Part shown: piece after piece, positions 11,201 to 23,100 of the stretch
How the letters are laid out: each line of letters opens with the position of its first letter
How positions within the stretch are numbered: the stretch's first letter is position 1
Source: Harmonia axyridis
Lineage: Eukaryota > Arthropoda > Insecta > Coleoptera > Coccinellidae
Assembly: GCF_914767665.1 (NCBI RefSeq)
Contig: NC_059503.1
Location: 7,440,001 to 7,504,000 of the forward strand
Direction: 5' to 3'
Length of the DNA stretch: 64,000 bases
Notes under the pieces: generated by a model
The model's input: only the letters and a program-made list of their open reading frames with translations
Database searches by the model: none
What the model was told of the DNA's origin: nothing
Program-made: the position numbers and the translations under genes

Positions 11201-12050
11201 TCAATTTAAAGAACCACGCAATGCATCAAAGGGAAATTTATGTTGTAGTACTATTATGTTGTTGAAGCGTGTATCTTTCCACAATTGAATGGCATAACCT
11301 ACTGAACTCCAGTGACATAAGAAATGTCAAAAAATAATAGACATTGTTGCCATTTTAACCATTTTAAATTATATAATTTTAGGATATATTATTGCAATAA
11401 TATATCCTAAAATTATATAATTTACAATTACAAATACATGTATTGTAGATATACTTTATTCTTAGGAAATTCAGTATATGAAATTAGATAACTCATTCGA
11501 ATGCCTTCGAAAAAGTTTTGCAAATCTCTCAAATACTCTGAACTATTAGGAACATATGTTCTCATTTGGTCCTTCTATTCTACAAATACCAAAACTCTGA
11601 ACTTTCAAAGTGGGTCAAATTTTTTTTTACTCGAATAATTCCTCAAATTTATTACAGGCAATAATAAATCAAGAGCAATCAATGGACTAATCAACAATTT
11701 AAGTGCCTACTTATTAAAATTTCCAATAAAAAAATAGCTGAAGCGAAACTGTCTATCAAATCCATAATCATTCTGGAGACAAAGAGTTACATTATTCGAA
11801 AGCTGCAACCATTCAAGTTCATCCACGTATGACTAGTAGCAGTATAAATATCCACCTGTGTCATATATGACGTAAGCGAAGTAAAAACGAGGATAATACT
11901 TACCACAGATGTTTTCCTTATATCACAATTGTACAATGCTATGTGCTCCACTTGAATCTCGTTTTCTCTCGGCGTAGGATCCCAGTTGAGTTCAATGAAA
12001 GCATCCTTCAAAGAATTGACAGTTATAAAAACACTTTCCCTTCGGTACAT
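8252..12050 (-). CDS. Secreted PI-PLC X-domain protein, array copy A
   Basis: A phosphatidylinositol-specific phospholipase C-like X-domain protein. Exons in order: 12050(?)-11904, 11171-10936, 10534-10337, 9935-9634, 8574-8252; about 401 aa if it starts at the ATG at 12050. Active-site motifs are kept: LPGTHNSA (first catalytic His), YLDLRI (Asp and Arg) and VDFHRF (second catalytic His). The C-terminal exon has MAELTP and the conserved SDFFLGN block. Intron phases after the first shown exon (0, 2, 2, 1) match copies B-D. The 5' end is unresolved. In the paralogues a signal-peptide exon ends in phase 1, but no phase-compatible acceptor precedes the 12050 exon, and an in-frame stop lies just upstream, so the gene may have lost its secretion signal or use a different first exon. 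A poly(A) signal (TTTATT on plus) lies at 8146-8151. Mariner copy 2 occupies the last intron. Confidence 0.85.
8630..9565 (+). mobile_element. Mariner-like element, family 1, copy 2 (936 bp, in last intron of PLC-A)
   Basis: Complete ends: 5' ACGGGTGTTTTTTTCGAG and 3' ending CACCCTT, flanked by TA at 8628-8629 and 9566-9567. The inverted repeats extend imperfectly over about 32 bp. The transposase starts at the ATG near 8742 (MNRLTPEQRLQI-type helix-turn-helix start) and then jumps, through an internal deletion, to the first catalytic-Asp block. The remaining open frame (8799-9455, 218 aa) has FSDEAHFW, QQDGATCHTA and PQDYFLWG with DD41D-type spacing. Its C terminus is frameshifted relative to copy 1. 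It is non-autonomous because the segment between the DNA-binding domain and the catalytic core is missing. Confidence 0.92.
10596..10862. repeat. Fold-back MITE of mariner family 2 (intron of PLC-A)
   Basis: The two ends are inverted copies of each other over roughly 95 bp. The left arm has TTATGTCATTTGTGTTCAG, GGTTATG and then an ATG plus the start of a transposase frame (MERYTLE, stop, RLEIVKLFYRN). The right arm is the reverse complement of the same stretch (CATAACCTACTGAAGAC, GACATAAGAAATGTC). A short centre carries CAGTGCTC..TTTGTGAATACTG. Related copies or halves lie at 11262, 12525, 21318, 32215 and 35320. The arms therefore extend past the terminal repeat into the transposase start. 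Confidence 0.75.
11262..11364. repeat. Half copy of the family-2 fold-back MITE
   Basis: Only the right arm is present: GTTGAAGCGTGTATCTTTCC, CATAACCTACTGAAC, GACATAAGAAATGTC, then TGTTGCCATTTTAACCATTTT. It ends directly against a perfect palindrome. Confidence 0.65.
11365..11424. repeat. Perfect 60-bp palindrome
   Basis: The two 30-bp halves are exact reverse complements with no spacer. The centre is ATTATTG|CAATAAT and the outer ends are TAAATTATA and TATAATTTA. Such a sequence could form a cruciform. It lies in an intron of PLC-A beside a half MITE. Confidence 0.95.
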
Positions 12051-12524
12051 AATCAAAAATATACTATTACACTATTTACAATAACAATTTTCAGGAACAA
12101 AAAACTTGACGCCCAATGCTGTACAATACACGTGCGAATTTCAAATCAATAAGTAATTTTGGGAATCGCCGAGAGATGACTCTGATTTCACGCAAACAAC
12201 GAGATTTCTCCACACTTTGGCTTTACGTTTTCCAGGCACGAATGAGTTCACAACGAAAAACAACAACAAATGGTATATTATATCCTTTTCCAACGCAAAA
12301 TATCTCAACACGTGACGAAATAAATATCAAATTATCTATGGCTCAGTACTTGTTACGTATAAAGAAAATACACTGTCAAATTTGTCTACAAAACGAGTAA
12401 AAGTGAGACGATTAACTGAATAATGTCACCTAAGAATTCTTCTTAATTAATTTCTTAATTCTCAATATTCACAAATGAGCACTGTTTTTTTTTATGGACC
12501 TATTTGATAATTTATAAACTTTAT

Positions 12525-12740
12525 TGAAATGTGTATATTTCCATAATTTAATGGCATAACCTACTGAATACAAAAACATAAAAAATGGCAAAAAACCCTC
12601 TCATACCTATATCGTGGAGAGGTGACTCTGCTGCAACTAGGCGACCCTTATAAAACTGCCGGGGTCGTAGTAGAGTATGGCGTGACGCCACCTCTCGGGC
12701 AGACAGAGTCACTACAGTATAATTCCCATTGGAATTGTAT
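12525..12740. repeat. MITE half copy followed by a GC-richer unidentified island
   Basis: 12525-12590 has the family-2 right arm (AATGGCATAACCTACTGAAT and a diverged terminal block). It is followed at about 12600-12720 by a GC-richer stretch (CTATATCGTGGAGAGGTGAC, later GCCGGGGTCGTAGTAGAG and GTGACGCCACCTCTCGGG). That stretch looks repeat-like but matches nothing I recognise. Confidence 0.45.
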
Positions 12741-12912
12741 GCTTTAATTTAGGTGCAACACTTGAGGTTCATAGAACAAATTAGAGTTAATAACTTTATT
12801 CACATCCTGTTACAAGTCTCAGAGAACTAAAACATTATACTCTAAAAAGAAAACGATACAATTTCTTCATTAATAAACAACATTAAAATTCCTCATCTTA
12901 TCAAGCTTCAAG

Positions 12913-15018
12913 CTACCTATTCTTATTTACATCGATAGCCACATCGATAAGATTGTTACCCAGGAAAAAATCAGAAGCTATAATATTGACTTTTCTATTC
13001 CATTCATCTCTAACCCATCTGGTTACATTGGAATTGACTTTGCTAGCGAGTTCTCTCAAACTATTCTTTCCAGTGATGACATCAATGGTTCTTGGGGTCA
13101 ACTCTGCCATCAACGCATTCATCTTATGGTTGGATCTGTTCTTCAGATAATCCTCTAGGTATTTCTTCAGATGGTGAACGTGTATAGTATTCGCCCAAAC
13201 CTGGGGTATTGGCTCCCACAGTTGTGGATAAACTTGAAAAAGAATTATTTGACATTTAACTCAATTTGATTGTCTAGCTTCATAAAGGAAAAGTAGCAAC
13301 TTGTGCACTTGTGAGGAAAATAAGTAATATATAGGTTATAAAGAATATCAATGTTTTGGGAGATTACTGATATTTCATTTAGGAACTAACCTTTTGTATA
13401 ATGCTTTTCTGCATATGTGAAGATGATGTTTTTTCCAGCTTTCCATATCTCATCCATTGTAGGTCCTTGATGCATATTTCCATCAAGGTCATCTTTGGAA
13501 TAAGCGTACTTTCCCAAATGCTCCAGGGTGTAATTGATGAATTTATGGTGTAAATTTCTATCCCAAATTGATGGAAATGGAAATCGATGAAAGTCAATGA
13601 TGATCACCTCACTTGGTGATTTGTCAAGGAATTGTTTTATCTGACTGTAGACGAGGTGCAATTTTTTCACCCTAACAAATTCATGGTTTATGTAGAACCT
13701 GAAAATACAAGCTTTAAAAATGTCAATTGGGTGGAATTTCTTGGGGATTGTATCATTGAAATCCCTGAACAATGACCTCGTTTCCAAAGAAGAAATAGGT
13801 GCATCAATTTAGGACGATTACTTACTTTTCATCATTGTGATAAGCTATCCTAAGATCCAAATATCTTATGCCAAACACCAGTTGATACCATATAGGCAAA
13901 TCTTGGGTCAAAATGTAATCTTCAAATATACTCATACCTCCATAACACCCTGAGTCGTGCGTTCCTGGTATCAATAGCTCTTTTAGATGTTGGGTTTTCA
14001 ACTTCTCTCTAGAACAAACCAAGGTTTTGTTCATGAATTCAAAAGGTGCTTTATAAAACTTTATTTTGCTTTTCAAGAAGCAATTTCGCCCTTTTGTAAG
14101 AATACTATAAATACCTTCAGAATCTACCTATTGTCAAACATCCAAGAAGGTTGTATCCTCATTGGCTGAATATCTATGATATCGTTAGTGTTTGAGTAAG
14201 ACACAATCCAATATGGTAAGGCGTGGACTCCAAGTTGTCTTAGTGTTGTTGAGTTGTATTGCCAATACTTTGGTAGGACGCTGATGTTGAAAGAAGTCTG
14301 TGTTCTGAAGTAGCCATCTGGATGATTGTCTGCTATTATTTCATCGTAGAGAATGACATCCTGCAATTAAGTCTTTGTTGGAACTACTGTTGGTTTTATC
14401 AGATGTAGACTAGTTCTTACCTGTGTTCTATTCCTTATATCTTCATTGTAAAGGGCTATGATTCTTGGAGTTATATCATCAGGACTACAAGCTGTTTCCC
14501 AATTGAGTTCGAGAAAGGAACCCTCCAGGGAGCTCACAGTAAGAAAGACACCTCCACATTTCGTTGAAGCAGTAGTTCCTGAAACTGTTGCCAAAATTTT
14601 ATGAAACAGTGAAAGGAACTGGAATAGAATGAGATATAGTTTTATGACAGTCGAAAAATGTAGCTTGATGAAGCCACACCTAAAAATTAAAACAGTGAGT
14701 GTAATACCAGAGTTATAAGTAAAAAAACTGATTTTTTTCAAACTTTAACACATTGTATCTCGAAAACGAAGCTTGATAGGATATATGTTTAAATGAACTT
14801 TTTTTCATAAAAAGAGTTGTTTTATCCGACACCAAAGTTATTGGATCTGGACCACCTTGTATAATGAGCAGAATCAAGTTCAATGAACAACTTCCCGCTA
14901 ATTCTATTCAATTATTGATAATAGGTCAGTGGAACTCACCAATACATCCTCCATACAAGAAATATCCTAAAATAACTGAGGCGATTCTTCTTAACAATGT
15001 TTCATGAAACCATAACAT
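12913..15018 (-). CDS. Secreted PI-PLC X-domain protein, array copy B
   Basis: A PI-PLC-like X-domain enzyme of 426 aa, probably secreted. Exons: 15018-14940, 14578-14421, 14360-14128, 14008-13826, 13698-13391, 13232-12913; phases 1, 0, 2, 2, 1. The first exon gives a hydrophobic N terminus (MLWFHETLLRRIASVILGYF), and its ATG is the only start that stays open into a good donor (GTGAGT). Exon 2 carries the N-terminal beta-type domain (KCGGVFLTV, LELNW). The catalytic domain has IPGTHDSGC (catalytic His and adjacent Asp), YLDLRI, and IDFHRF for the second His. The C-terminal exon has MAELTP and ASDFFLGNN. All catalytic positions I can recognise are intact. A candidate poly(A) signal (TTTATT on plus) is at 12795-12800. 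It shares its architecture with A, C and D, so this is a tandem duplication array. The natural substrate is unknown. Confidence 0.9.
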
Positions 15019-17112
15019 CCTATTTTGTGCTTTTAACACAACACAATAAAACTAGTTCTGTCCACAACGAGGAAATGATTAGATTAGACTAGTGCAGAAA
15101 CTATGTTGAAATAGGTACAATAACATCCCAATCAGTAGAGTGGTCCTGATTGAAGAGACGAAAAACATATAAACGTACATTTAAATTGAAATTATTCTCA
15201 GTGGCGTGGGCATTGTCGGGTCAATACCTCTTCCGAAAAATTGAAGATGACTGGAATTTTAATGATTTTTTCCGGTTTTGAACACTGAGAATTTAAAAAT
15301 GACCTTAACCAAAAGTTCATTCGACTAATTGGGATCCTTATTCAACGAAGGATCAAATTGTTGTGAGAATACTATTAGTCTAGGTGAAACTAGATCGAAC
15401 AAGTGAATATCTCGGTTTTGATGAGTTACTCACCTTAGATAGCCTTGAGTAAGTAGATTGTGTATATCTTTTTTATTTAGAGTTGTGTACAGTGACTCAT
15501 ATTCGTTTATTAGTCTGTTTTGGATACAATTTGGTTTTGGTATTTGGGTCAACTAAGAAATTAATGAAAAACATCCTCAAATCCAACAAAAATCTTTTTC
15601 ACCGAGAAAATAATGCTCCTTGTTACAAATCGATGAAAATCATTGTCAAATTGAACGAATTAGGTATGAAAAATTTGAGGCAAAAAAATAAAAAAAAAAA
15701 CGAAAATATTGAATCACTACACAAAAATCGTTATATCTTTTAAAATATTGGTCACAGCCCCATCAAATAAAAGCGTTTTTTATAGATCGAGCTGTGATAT
15801 GAAACATTATGAGGTTTCAAGTCCGAAACTCGCCCCAAGAATAGTTGGCAGCCTCGATAATATCATAAAAAATTTTTTTTTAAATTTCAGATTACACCCT
15901 ATAATTTCTGAAATCATGGACTAAATGCTGAACTGCACGCATTTTCGACATCTACATTGATTAATCAATCGATTTTATAAAATTCCTATGTGGGTACTTT
16001 TTTTTTTTTTTTGAGAACTTATTCACTTTTTGTTCTAGGTCTTTTATTTTATTTTCTCGATTTTATGAATTCATTGCAATGTTTGCAATTTTTATATTTC
16101 CTATTCTCAGTTTTGACTGCTGATATCATATCCGCACGCATATGGAGAGTAAAGCAAATTTATTTATTTATAACGCATATCTGAGGTATTTCCATTAAGT
16201 AATTATTACATCAAAATATGTTTCGAAAGTACTTAATATTATTTGAACTTGTTGAACTTGTATAATGCAGATTGAATGCTGCGATTCTCAATTTTCGAAT
16301 TGGAACGAAATCATTTTTATTCATTGCTAGTGTCGTTTTTTTTTAGTATTCAAAATGCAAATAGAGTTTTTCTTTTTATTTTATTGTAATATTATTATTT
16401 ACAATTAAAGCTTGTACATTTGTTATTTTCACACAGAATTTCTCACTCAATAGGCTATTTGACAAATTCTTCAATTCCTCTCAAATATTCCCTGATGTTA
16501 ATTTCAAATCTCATAGAAAATTGTTCAAAGAGAACGCCACATCGCAATTCCATCCAGTATGGAGTCAGTGACGTCAATTGTATGAATTAACAATCCAGTG
16601 TCATATACGAAAACATTTGTTTTCATTATTGATTCAACAATTTTTGTTTTAAAGATCATTTTGATATAAGTGATAAACTCATAAGTATTTGTTATTATTG
16701 TTAATATTGTTTGAATTCATTACATTCTTACAATTTGATTGAGGTTGAAATACAATTTAGTTTTAAATGCTTTATAGTTCAATAACCTTCCTACAGAGAA
16801 AATCAGAGAATATCAGTTGAAACTATTAGAATAAATATCATATTTCATTGAAGAAAATTTTGTAATCCGCTGTAAAACATCAAACGTAAAGGACAGAAAA
16901 TGAAAATGGAACTTCAAATTGACGTCATCAGGTTTGCCCAATCTCATGTATTTCTCAACACTTGTCAACAGACATTAATTCTTAGAGTTTTCAGAGCTTT
17001 TTTGTATATCTTATAACACATTCTTTTTGACAATATTGTTATATTGTTCTTAAAATTCTAATCTTGGAGGAAACTATTTTTTAAACTGTCAAACAGCCTA
17101 TTCAAATATTCT
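15019..17112. other. Intergenic region between PLC-B and PLC-C
   Basis: AT-rich DNA that probably holds the PLC-B promoter. No coding exon, RNA gene or well-defined repeat was recognised. Long T runs lie near 15999-16012. Confidence 0.4.
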
Positions 17113-20100
17113 TCAAGATAACCTGAACAACTTTCGATCATTAGTCTCCACTGCAAGGTTAACCATATCGTTGCCTAAGAAGAAATCAGTAGCGATGATG
17201 TTGATGTTGTCTGATCGGTTTTGATACCTCAGCCAAAAACCTAAATGAGGGTTGACTTCATCTGCTAACTTCCTTAAACTTCCTGTAGGGTGGAATAGAA
17301 CATAGGTTTTGGTTGGGGTGAGTTCTGCCATAATCACGCTCATTGGGTTGCCATATTGCTTTCGGCTGCTTTTGTCGTGTACGTATTTTTGTAGTTTATC
17401 AGTTGATATGACGTTTGGCCAGTCTCGGCTGACTTCATACCATAGCCATTGGTTGTCTGAAAAAAATATTTTTGGAAAATCAAAAACCAACATTTTTCGG
17501 ATGAATTCTGTGACTAAATACTAAGTACTGTCTAATATGTCGATATTACACAAAAAAAGGAAAAAAAAGGAAAAATAGAAAAAGGAAAAAGGAGAAAAAA
17601 GAAATAAAGGGGAGATAATGGGTGTTTTTTCCGAGGTATATAACTTTAAGTTGGCATTACTGTTCAAGATGGCGACCGATTTAACAGCTGTCAAGTGATT
17701 TATTCTCAGTTTGGTTTGGCAATTCATCATGAATAGACTCACGCCTGAACAACGCTTGCAAATAATGAAATTTTATTTCGAAAATAATGGTACTGTGCGG
17801 AATACGTATCGCGCACTACGTCCATTAGCGATGAAGCGCACTTCTGGTTGAATGGCTACGTCAACAAACAAAACTGCCGCATTTGGAGTGAAGCTAATCC
17901 TCAAGTGTATGTCGAAACACCGTTACAGCCAGAAAAACTGACTGTTTGGTGCGCTTTATGGGCTGGTGGTCATTGGTCCGTACTTCTTCAAAAACGATGA
18001 TGGCCAGAACGTTACAGTCAATGGTGATCGGTATAGAGCCATGATTACTAACTTTTTCATTCCTGAATTGAACAACCATGATGTCAAGGAGCTGTGGTAC
18101 TAACAAGACGGCGCAACATATCACACAGCTCGTGCCACAATCGGTTTATTGAAAGACATGTTTGGTGACCGCCTTATTTCACGTTTTGGACCTGTGAATT
18201 GGCCTCCAAGATTTTGTGATTTAACACCGCTAGACTACTTTCTGTGGGGCTATGTGAAGTGATTGATCTATGCGGATAAGCCACAAACCCTTGACCATTT
18301 GGAAGACAACATTCGCAGTGTTATTGCCGATATACAGCCACAAATGTTGGAAAAAGTCATCGAAAATTGGACGTCCAGATTGGACTACATCCAAGCCAGC
18401 CGTGGCGGTCATATGCCAGAAATCATATATAAAATGTAATGCCACAAGATTATCTTGCGGATAAATAAAATTCATGTCAATCGAATGATCCATCGTTGTT
18501 TTATTGCAATTTAAAGTTTTATAGCTCAAAAAAAACACCCTTTATATTAGCTAGGCGACTCACCGTTCACAATTCTCCTGTTATTGTAGCTTATTATAAC
18601 CCTTCCTCCACTAGCCCAAACTTCATCCAAAGTTGGCCCTTCGTCATAGTACAGTTCATGTCTTGGATATATAAACTTAGCAAACTTTCTCTTCACAATA
18701 TTCAGCAAATGCTTGTGGTTGTCGAGAGTAAAATTCAAAGGACTATCGAATGAATGAAAATCTAAGACGACTATCTCCTTAGGAGACTTTTTGAGGAAAG
18801 CCACCACATGATCTAACTCATCTTCGAAGGGCGTACATCTGGCAACGCTGTGCGTGAGGTAAACTTCACTGAAAAAAAAGAGGGCTTTTGAGGTTGTTAC
18901 TATTGTACGAAAGGAAGAACTGACTTGTTTTCGAAAATTCCGACTCTAACATCAAAATATCTGATGCCAAAGACGAGTTGCTGCCACCAGTTTCTATCCT
19001 GGCAGAGTATGTAATTTTTTATGAGGAAGGGTTGACCTCTCCAACTTCCTGAATTGTGGGTGCCTGGAATCATCAAAGATCCCAATCGGAGTTTGCCATA
19101 TCTGAAAGTGAGATCAAAGAGTAAAAATCAATGAGGAACGATTTAGATGAATGTTAAATGGTTTTTTTCTGCTGTTATTCAGAATAATCTGGAGGATATG
19201 TGGTTTCAATATGACGGCGCCACTTGGCATTAGGGATTTTCAAGCCAAGTAGTTTGACATTTTAACTACCTAGTTGACTTGAAAATGAAGCTCGTGAAAA
19301 ATTATATACTTGAGCTTGACTTGACTTGATTTTAGATATTTATTGCTTGACTTGATATTAAGCTACTTAATATTACTTGCGCTTGATATGCACGCGTCGC
19401 AGGGCATATATTTCTGCAATCTCGTGCGCGCTTAGACTAAATAAAGTGATTCCTCGAGCGCCGAGAGACTGAAGTATTCGCCAGTGAGACTTTATTAGTA
19501 GTTTTCTCACATTTCTATGAAAACTATCAGTAGATTAAGGTAGTTTCAGAAATATCTTTCTCTAATTCTGTGGTTATTCCGTTCATTCTTCCACATCTTG
19601 TAGAACAAAATCGTGCGAGAATATATCAGAAACGCACAGTTTTCATGGTTATATTTTATTATTATATGTTGGTACTACGAACTTTTCGCCACGGCTTTAT
19701 CTGTCAATTCATCAATTTGCCTCAAAGAAATCAGTTCTGCCAACCAACATTTTTCAATGCAAAAGTCACTAAATGATATTTATGGAAATATTTCATTAAT
19801 TTGAATAAGAATGCAATGAATTAGAGAAAATAATGTATAATACTCTTACAGAAGGCTCATTCTACCACTCGTTCATTTCAAAACTCGCCACTTCGTGGCT
19901 CGTTTTTGAATTTTGAACTCGTGGGAGAATATCAATGCCTTCTGCACTTGTATTATAAATAACTATTCCAAACTCGGCCAAAATGGCCAAGGATACTTAT
20001 CATCGCCAGCATCTTCAGCTCCTGTTGAAAGACAACTTTCCAGAGCTGCTCTTACAGTTACAAAAACCCGCAATAGGTTAGGCGTCGAATCTAAAAGATG

Positions 20101-23100
20101 CCTCATGTGTCTTAGATCCTTGATGGAAAATTATGAAACCAAACAAAGCCTGAAGGTTTCTCAATATTAAAAAACTTTATTTTTTATTTTGTTATGATTT
20201 ATAGTGATTTAATTTTTGCTTTTATTTCAAAGAAGTTGATATATACGGTATTTTTATACATTGAGTTTAATAAATAAAAGTGGTTTTTGTAAGGTTCCTT
20301 CTCATTTCATTATTTCTTCATTGATGTGACACTACACAATAAAAACATAAATGATAAATTAATATGGACATCACTTGAGATTGAAAAACTTGAGCTTGAT
20401 TTGAAATAAAGTCAAGCTCAAGCTAAGTAGCCTGAAAATCAAGCCAAGCCGTGAATTCCTAATTGTTATTTGTAGCTCTTTATGCTTTACTCCTATCCTA
20501 CTAATTTATCAACGTTATCAATCGATAATAAATTAGTAGGATCTTACTACCGGTCCTTTATGTGGAAAAGTGATGAAAAATTGGGTTGACAGAATACAGA
20601 AGGTACGTATGGACAGAAGTCCTTGTGGTCATTTGAAATATGTTATTTTTCCATACATAATGGCATAATGTAATCTTCATATATGTAATAATTCATATGC
20701 TTTTGTTTATTTTTGAATTGTATCATCGCCATTAGAATCCTCATTATTTGTAAACACGCGACTAGAAAATTTTATCTCTGTAAAATACTCTGTTTGTCCT
20801 TCGAATACGAAATGAAGTATTATCTATGTGTTAATGGACAATATATTGTGGTGGAATTTAGATCTAATGTCCAACAATTAACAATCATTGGATTCCTGTA
20901 CGGATTTTCACAATTCCTGATGAAATCACACTGAAAAACACAATTAAACATAATTTAACAATTGCCAGGATGTTTCTTGTTCGGATTAGGCTGAGTCATC
21001 CACTTTCAAGAGAATTATCTGTCTACTTTGTTTCGTTTAATATTTCTAACGATTTATATAATTTTGTGGTCGTTCTGAAAATTAAATCAAGAAAAATACT
21101 AGTTTGAAGTCAGCGGTAATTTCGCACGTAAACTTTTGCTTCGATATAATTAAATCAGTGTTCTCAACATACGAAGCATTAAAATTAGTTCCAAGACAGC
21201 ATTTACTGACATTTTATTGAGAGTATCACTTCATTTTGAATGGGTTTCCAATATAAATGATACATTTTGAAATGGTTAATTATAACCAAAAATAAGAACA
21301 CAGAATTGCCTATTATTTTTGACATTTCTTATGTCATTTGTGTTCAGTAGGTTATGCAATTTGATCATAGAAGATACACGCTTCAACAATGTCTAGAAAT
21401 TATGAAATTGTTTCATTACACGATACAAGATTACTAGTACCAAGTACTGAATCGTATTTTTCTCAGTGTTCACAAATGAGCACTGATTTCGGTATCACAA
21501 TTTACCAATGTTGCAATTATAACCATTTCCAATGGTATCACAGTATATAGCCGGGCGGACGGTTGGAATCGATTTCAACCTCGAATTCTTCAACTTCTTC
21601 AACTATAATTGTTTGAGTCTTCTATCGTCATCTGGCCGAAATTTTAGCCTGCTGTTTACGTGAAACAAGAATTAAAAATCGAAGATGCTGATTTTCTCAA
21701 ATCCACTAATTTATCCACTAAAATTTAGATAGAAAATCTATGATAACCTCACATTTACCTTGACATCCAAGTCGGTTGAATTTCCAAGCATTTTCTGTCT
21801 ACCAAACTTCCCTCCCTTAGGCTTTCCACAACTAGAGGTAGACAATTAGCATCCAGATCTGGACCGCTATCCAATTTGTTCCATCCTCCAGGAAAATCTG
21901 GTTCGTCTGGAAAAACGTATTTGGTTCTGTAAGTACCTTGCCTCTTGTCTCTAACATCTACTGAGTCATGAATTTGCTGCAAGTGGAAACTTGAAATTAA
22001 TTAATTGATTGAATGATTAACAACGTATGTAGAGGACAAATGAAATTAACGTTAAGGTTAGCTATTATGATTTATGAACAGGTGTGTTCAGTAGACGATG
22101 ATCTGCAAAAAAAAATTCTAAAAGATTACATATTCTTCTCATTAAATAAAACAATTTTTTCATTTACCATTTTGAATATTTTAGAGATTTCTTGGATTAT
22201 TTTGAGAAGAAATATGAAGTATGAACATGAGCTCATAAATGCTTTGGTTTTGAGATACTGGGTGTATCTTGTAGGCCTACTTTTTTGTGATGATCATATC
22301 AGTTCATCGAATCTTAATGGATCCTTGCTACAGATTGGACAAATAAGTACCAATATCAATTTATTCATCACAGCTTAACAACTGGATCTTCATAATCATT
22401 TTTCTGGGGATTACTAGAGAATTGTTTGAATTTTTTTCCTCGAAAAAGGTAGCAAATACAAAAAAACTACAAGAAATCAAAAAGTGTGGTACTGGATCAA
22501 AGTTTGTTTTAACATTTTTCTGAACTACCAGTGGTTTACCAAATAAAGGTCTGGAGGAAGCAGGCACTGTTCCAGAAAAAATATAACCCTGTGGATTTGT
22601 ATTCAAAATAAGTATATTAAAATATTGGAAATTTCGAATTCGAATATATCTATGACTAATTTGAGTTGAATATATTGAGAAGGCGCTATGAGAAAACTTG
22701 AAAAATTAAACTTTAACTCCCTGAATCTCGAAAACAAAACATTTGCGAGCCCAAGTTTATAGGACTTTTTTTCTTAAAACAATCCGACGAATCTGTAATT
22801 TAGGAACACCCTGTGCAGTGGAAATATTGCAATCAACATGCTACATTCTTCAACTAAACTTGATAGGTTTTTCTTCAAATATTTGGATAACGAAATATTT
22901 TCAGCATTATTTTTGAGATCTATATCCAATTCAGATTTTTTCCATCCAATTAGACATTTTTCTTTTTATTGGTATTTTAAAGAAATTTACAGTGCAAGAT
23001 TTTCCAGTTCTATTTTTCTTCGAACAATTTATTCATTTACTAGAAATGATAAACCACAACCACCTATATTTTTCATATATCTACGTCAATAGTTGGAATT

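Larger units (their letters stand above)
19181..20640 (+). mobile_element. Mariner family 2 remnant, split by a hAT insertion
   Basis: Left piece 19181-19230 reads NNLEDMWFQYDGATWH, the second-Asp block of a mariner-type transposase. Right piece, about 20560-20640, reads KVMKNWVDRIQKVRMD then GHLKYVIF, the C terminus of the same kind of protein. It is followed by ATGGCATAATG, which resembles the terminus of the fold-back MITEs. The hAT element at 19231-20461 lies between. The intervening transposase sequence is mostly deleted. Confidence 0.6.

Noticed and set aside
12116..12400. 94-codon plus-strand frame in the PLC-A/PLC-B gap
   Set aside because: Low-complexity composition with no motif. 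The region contains MITE-related sequence.
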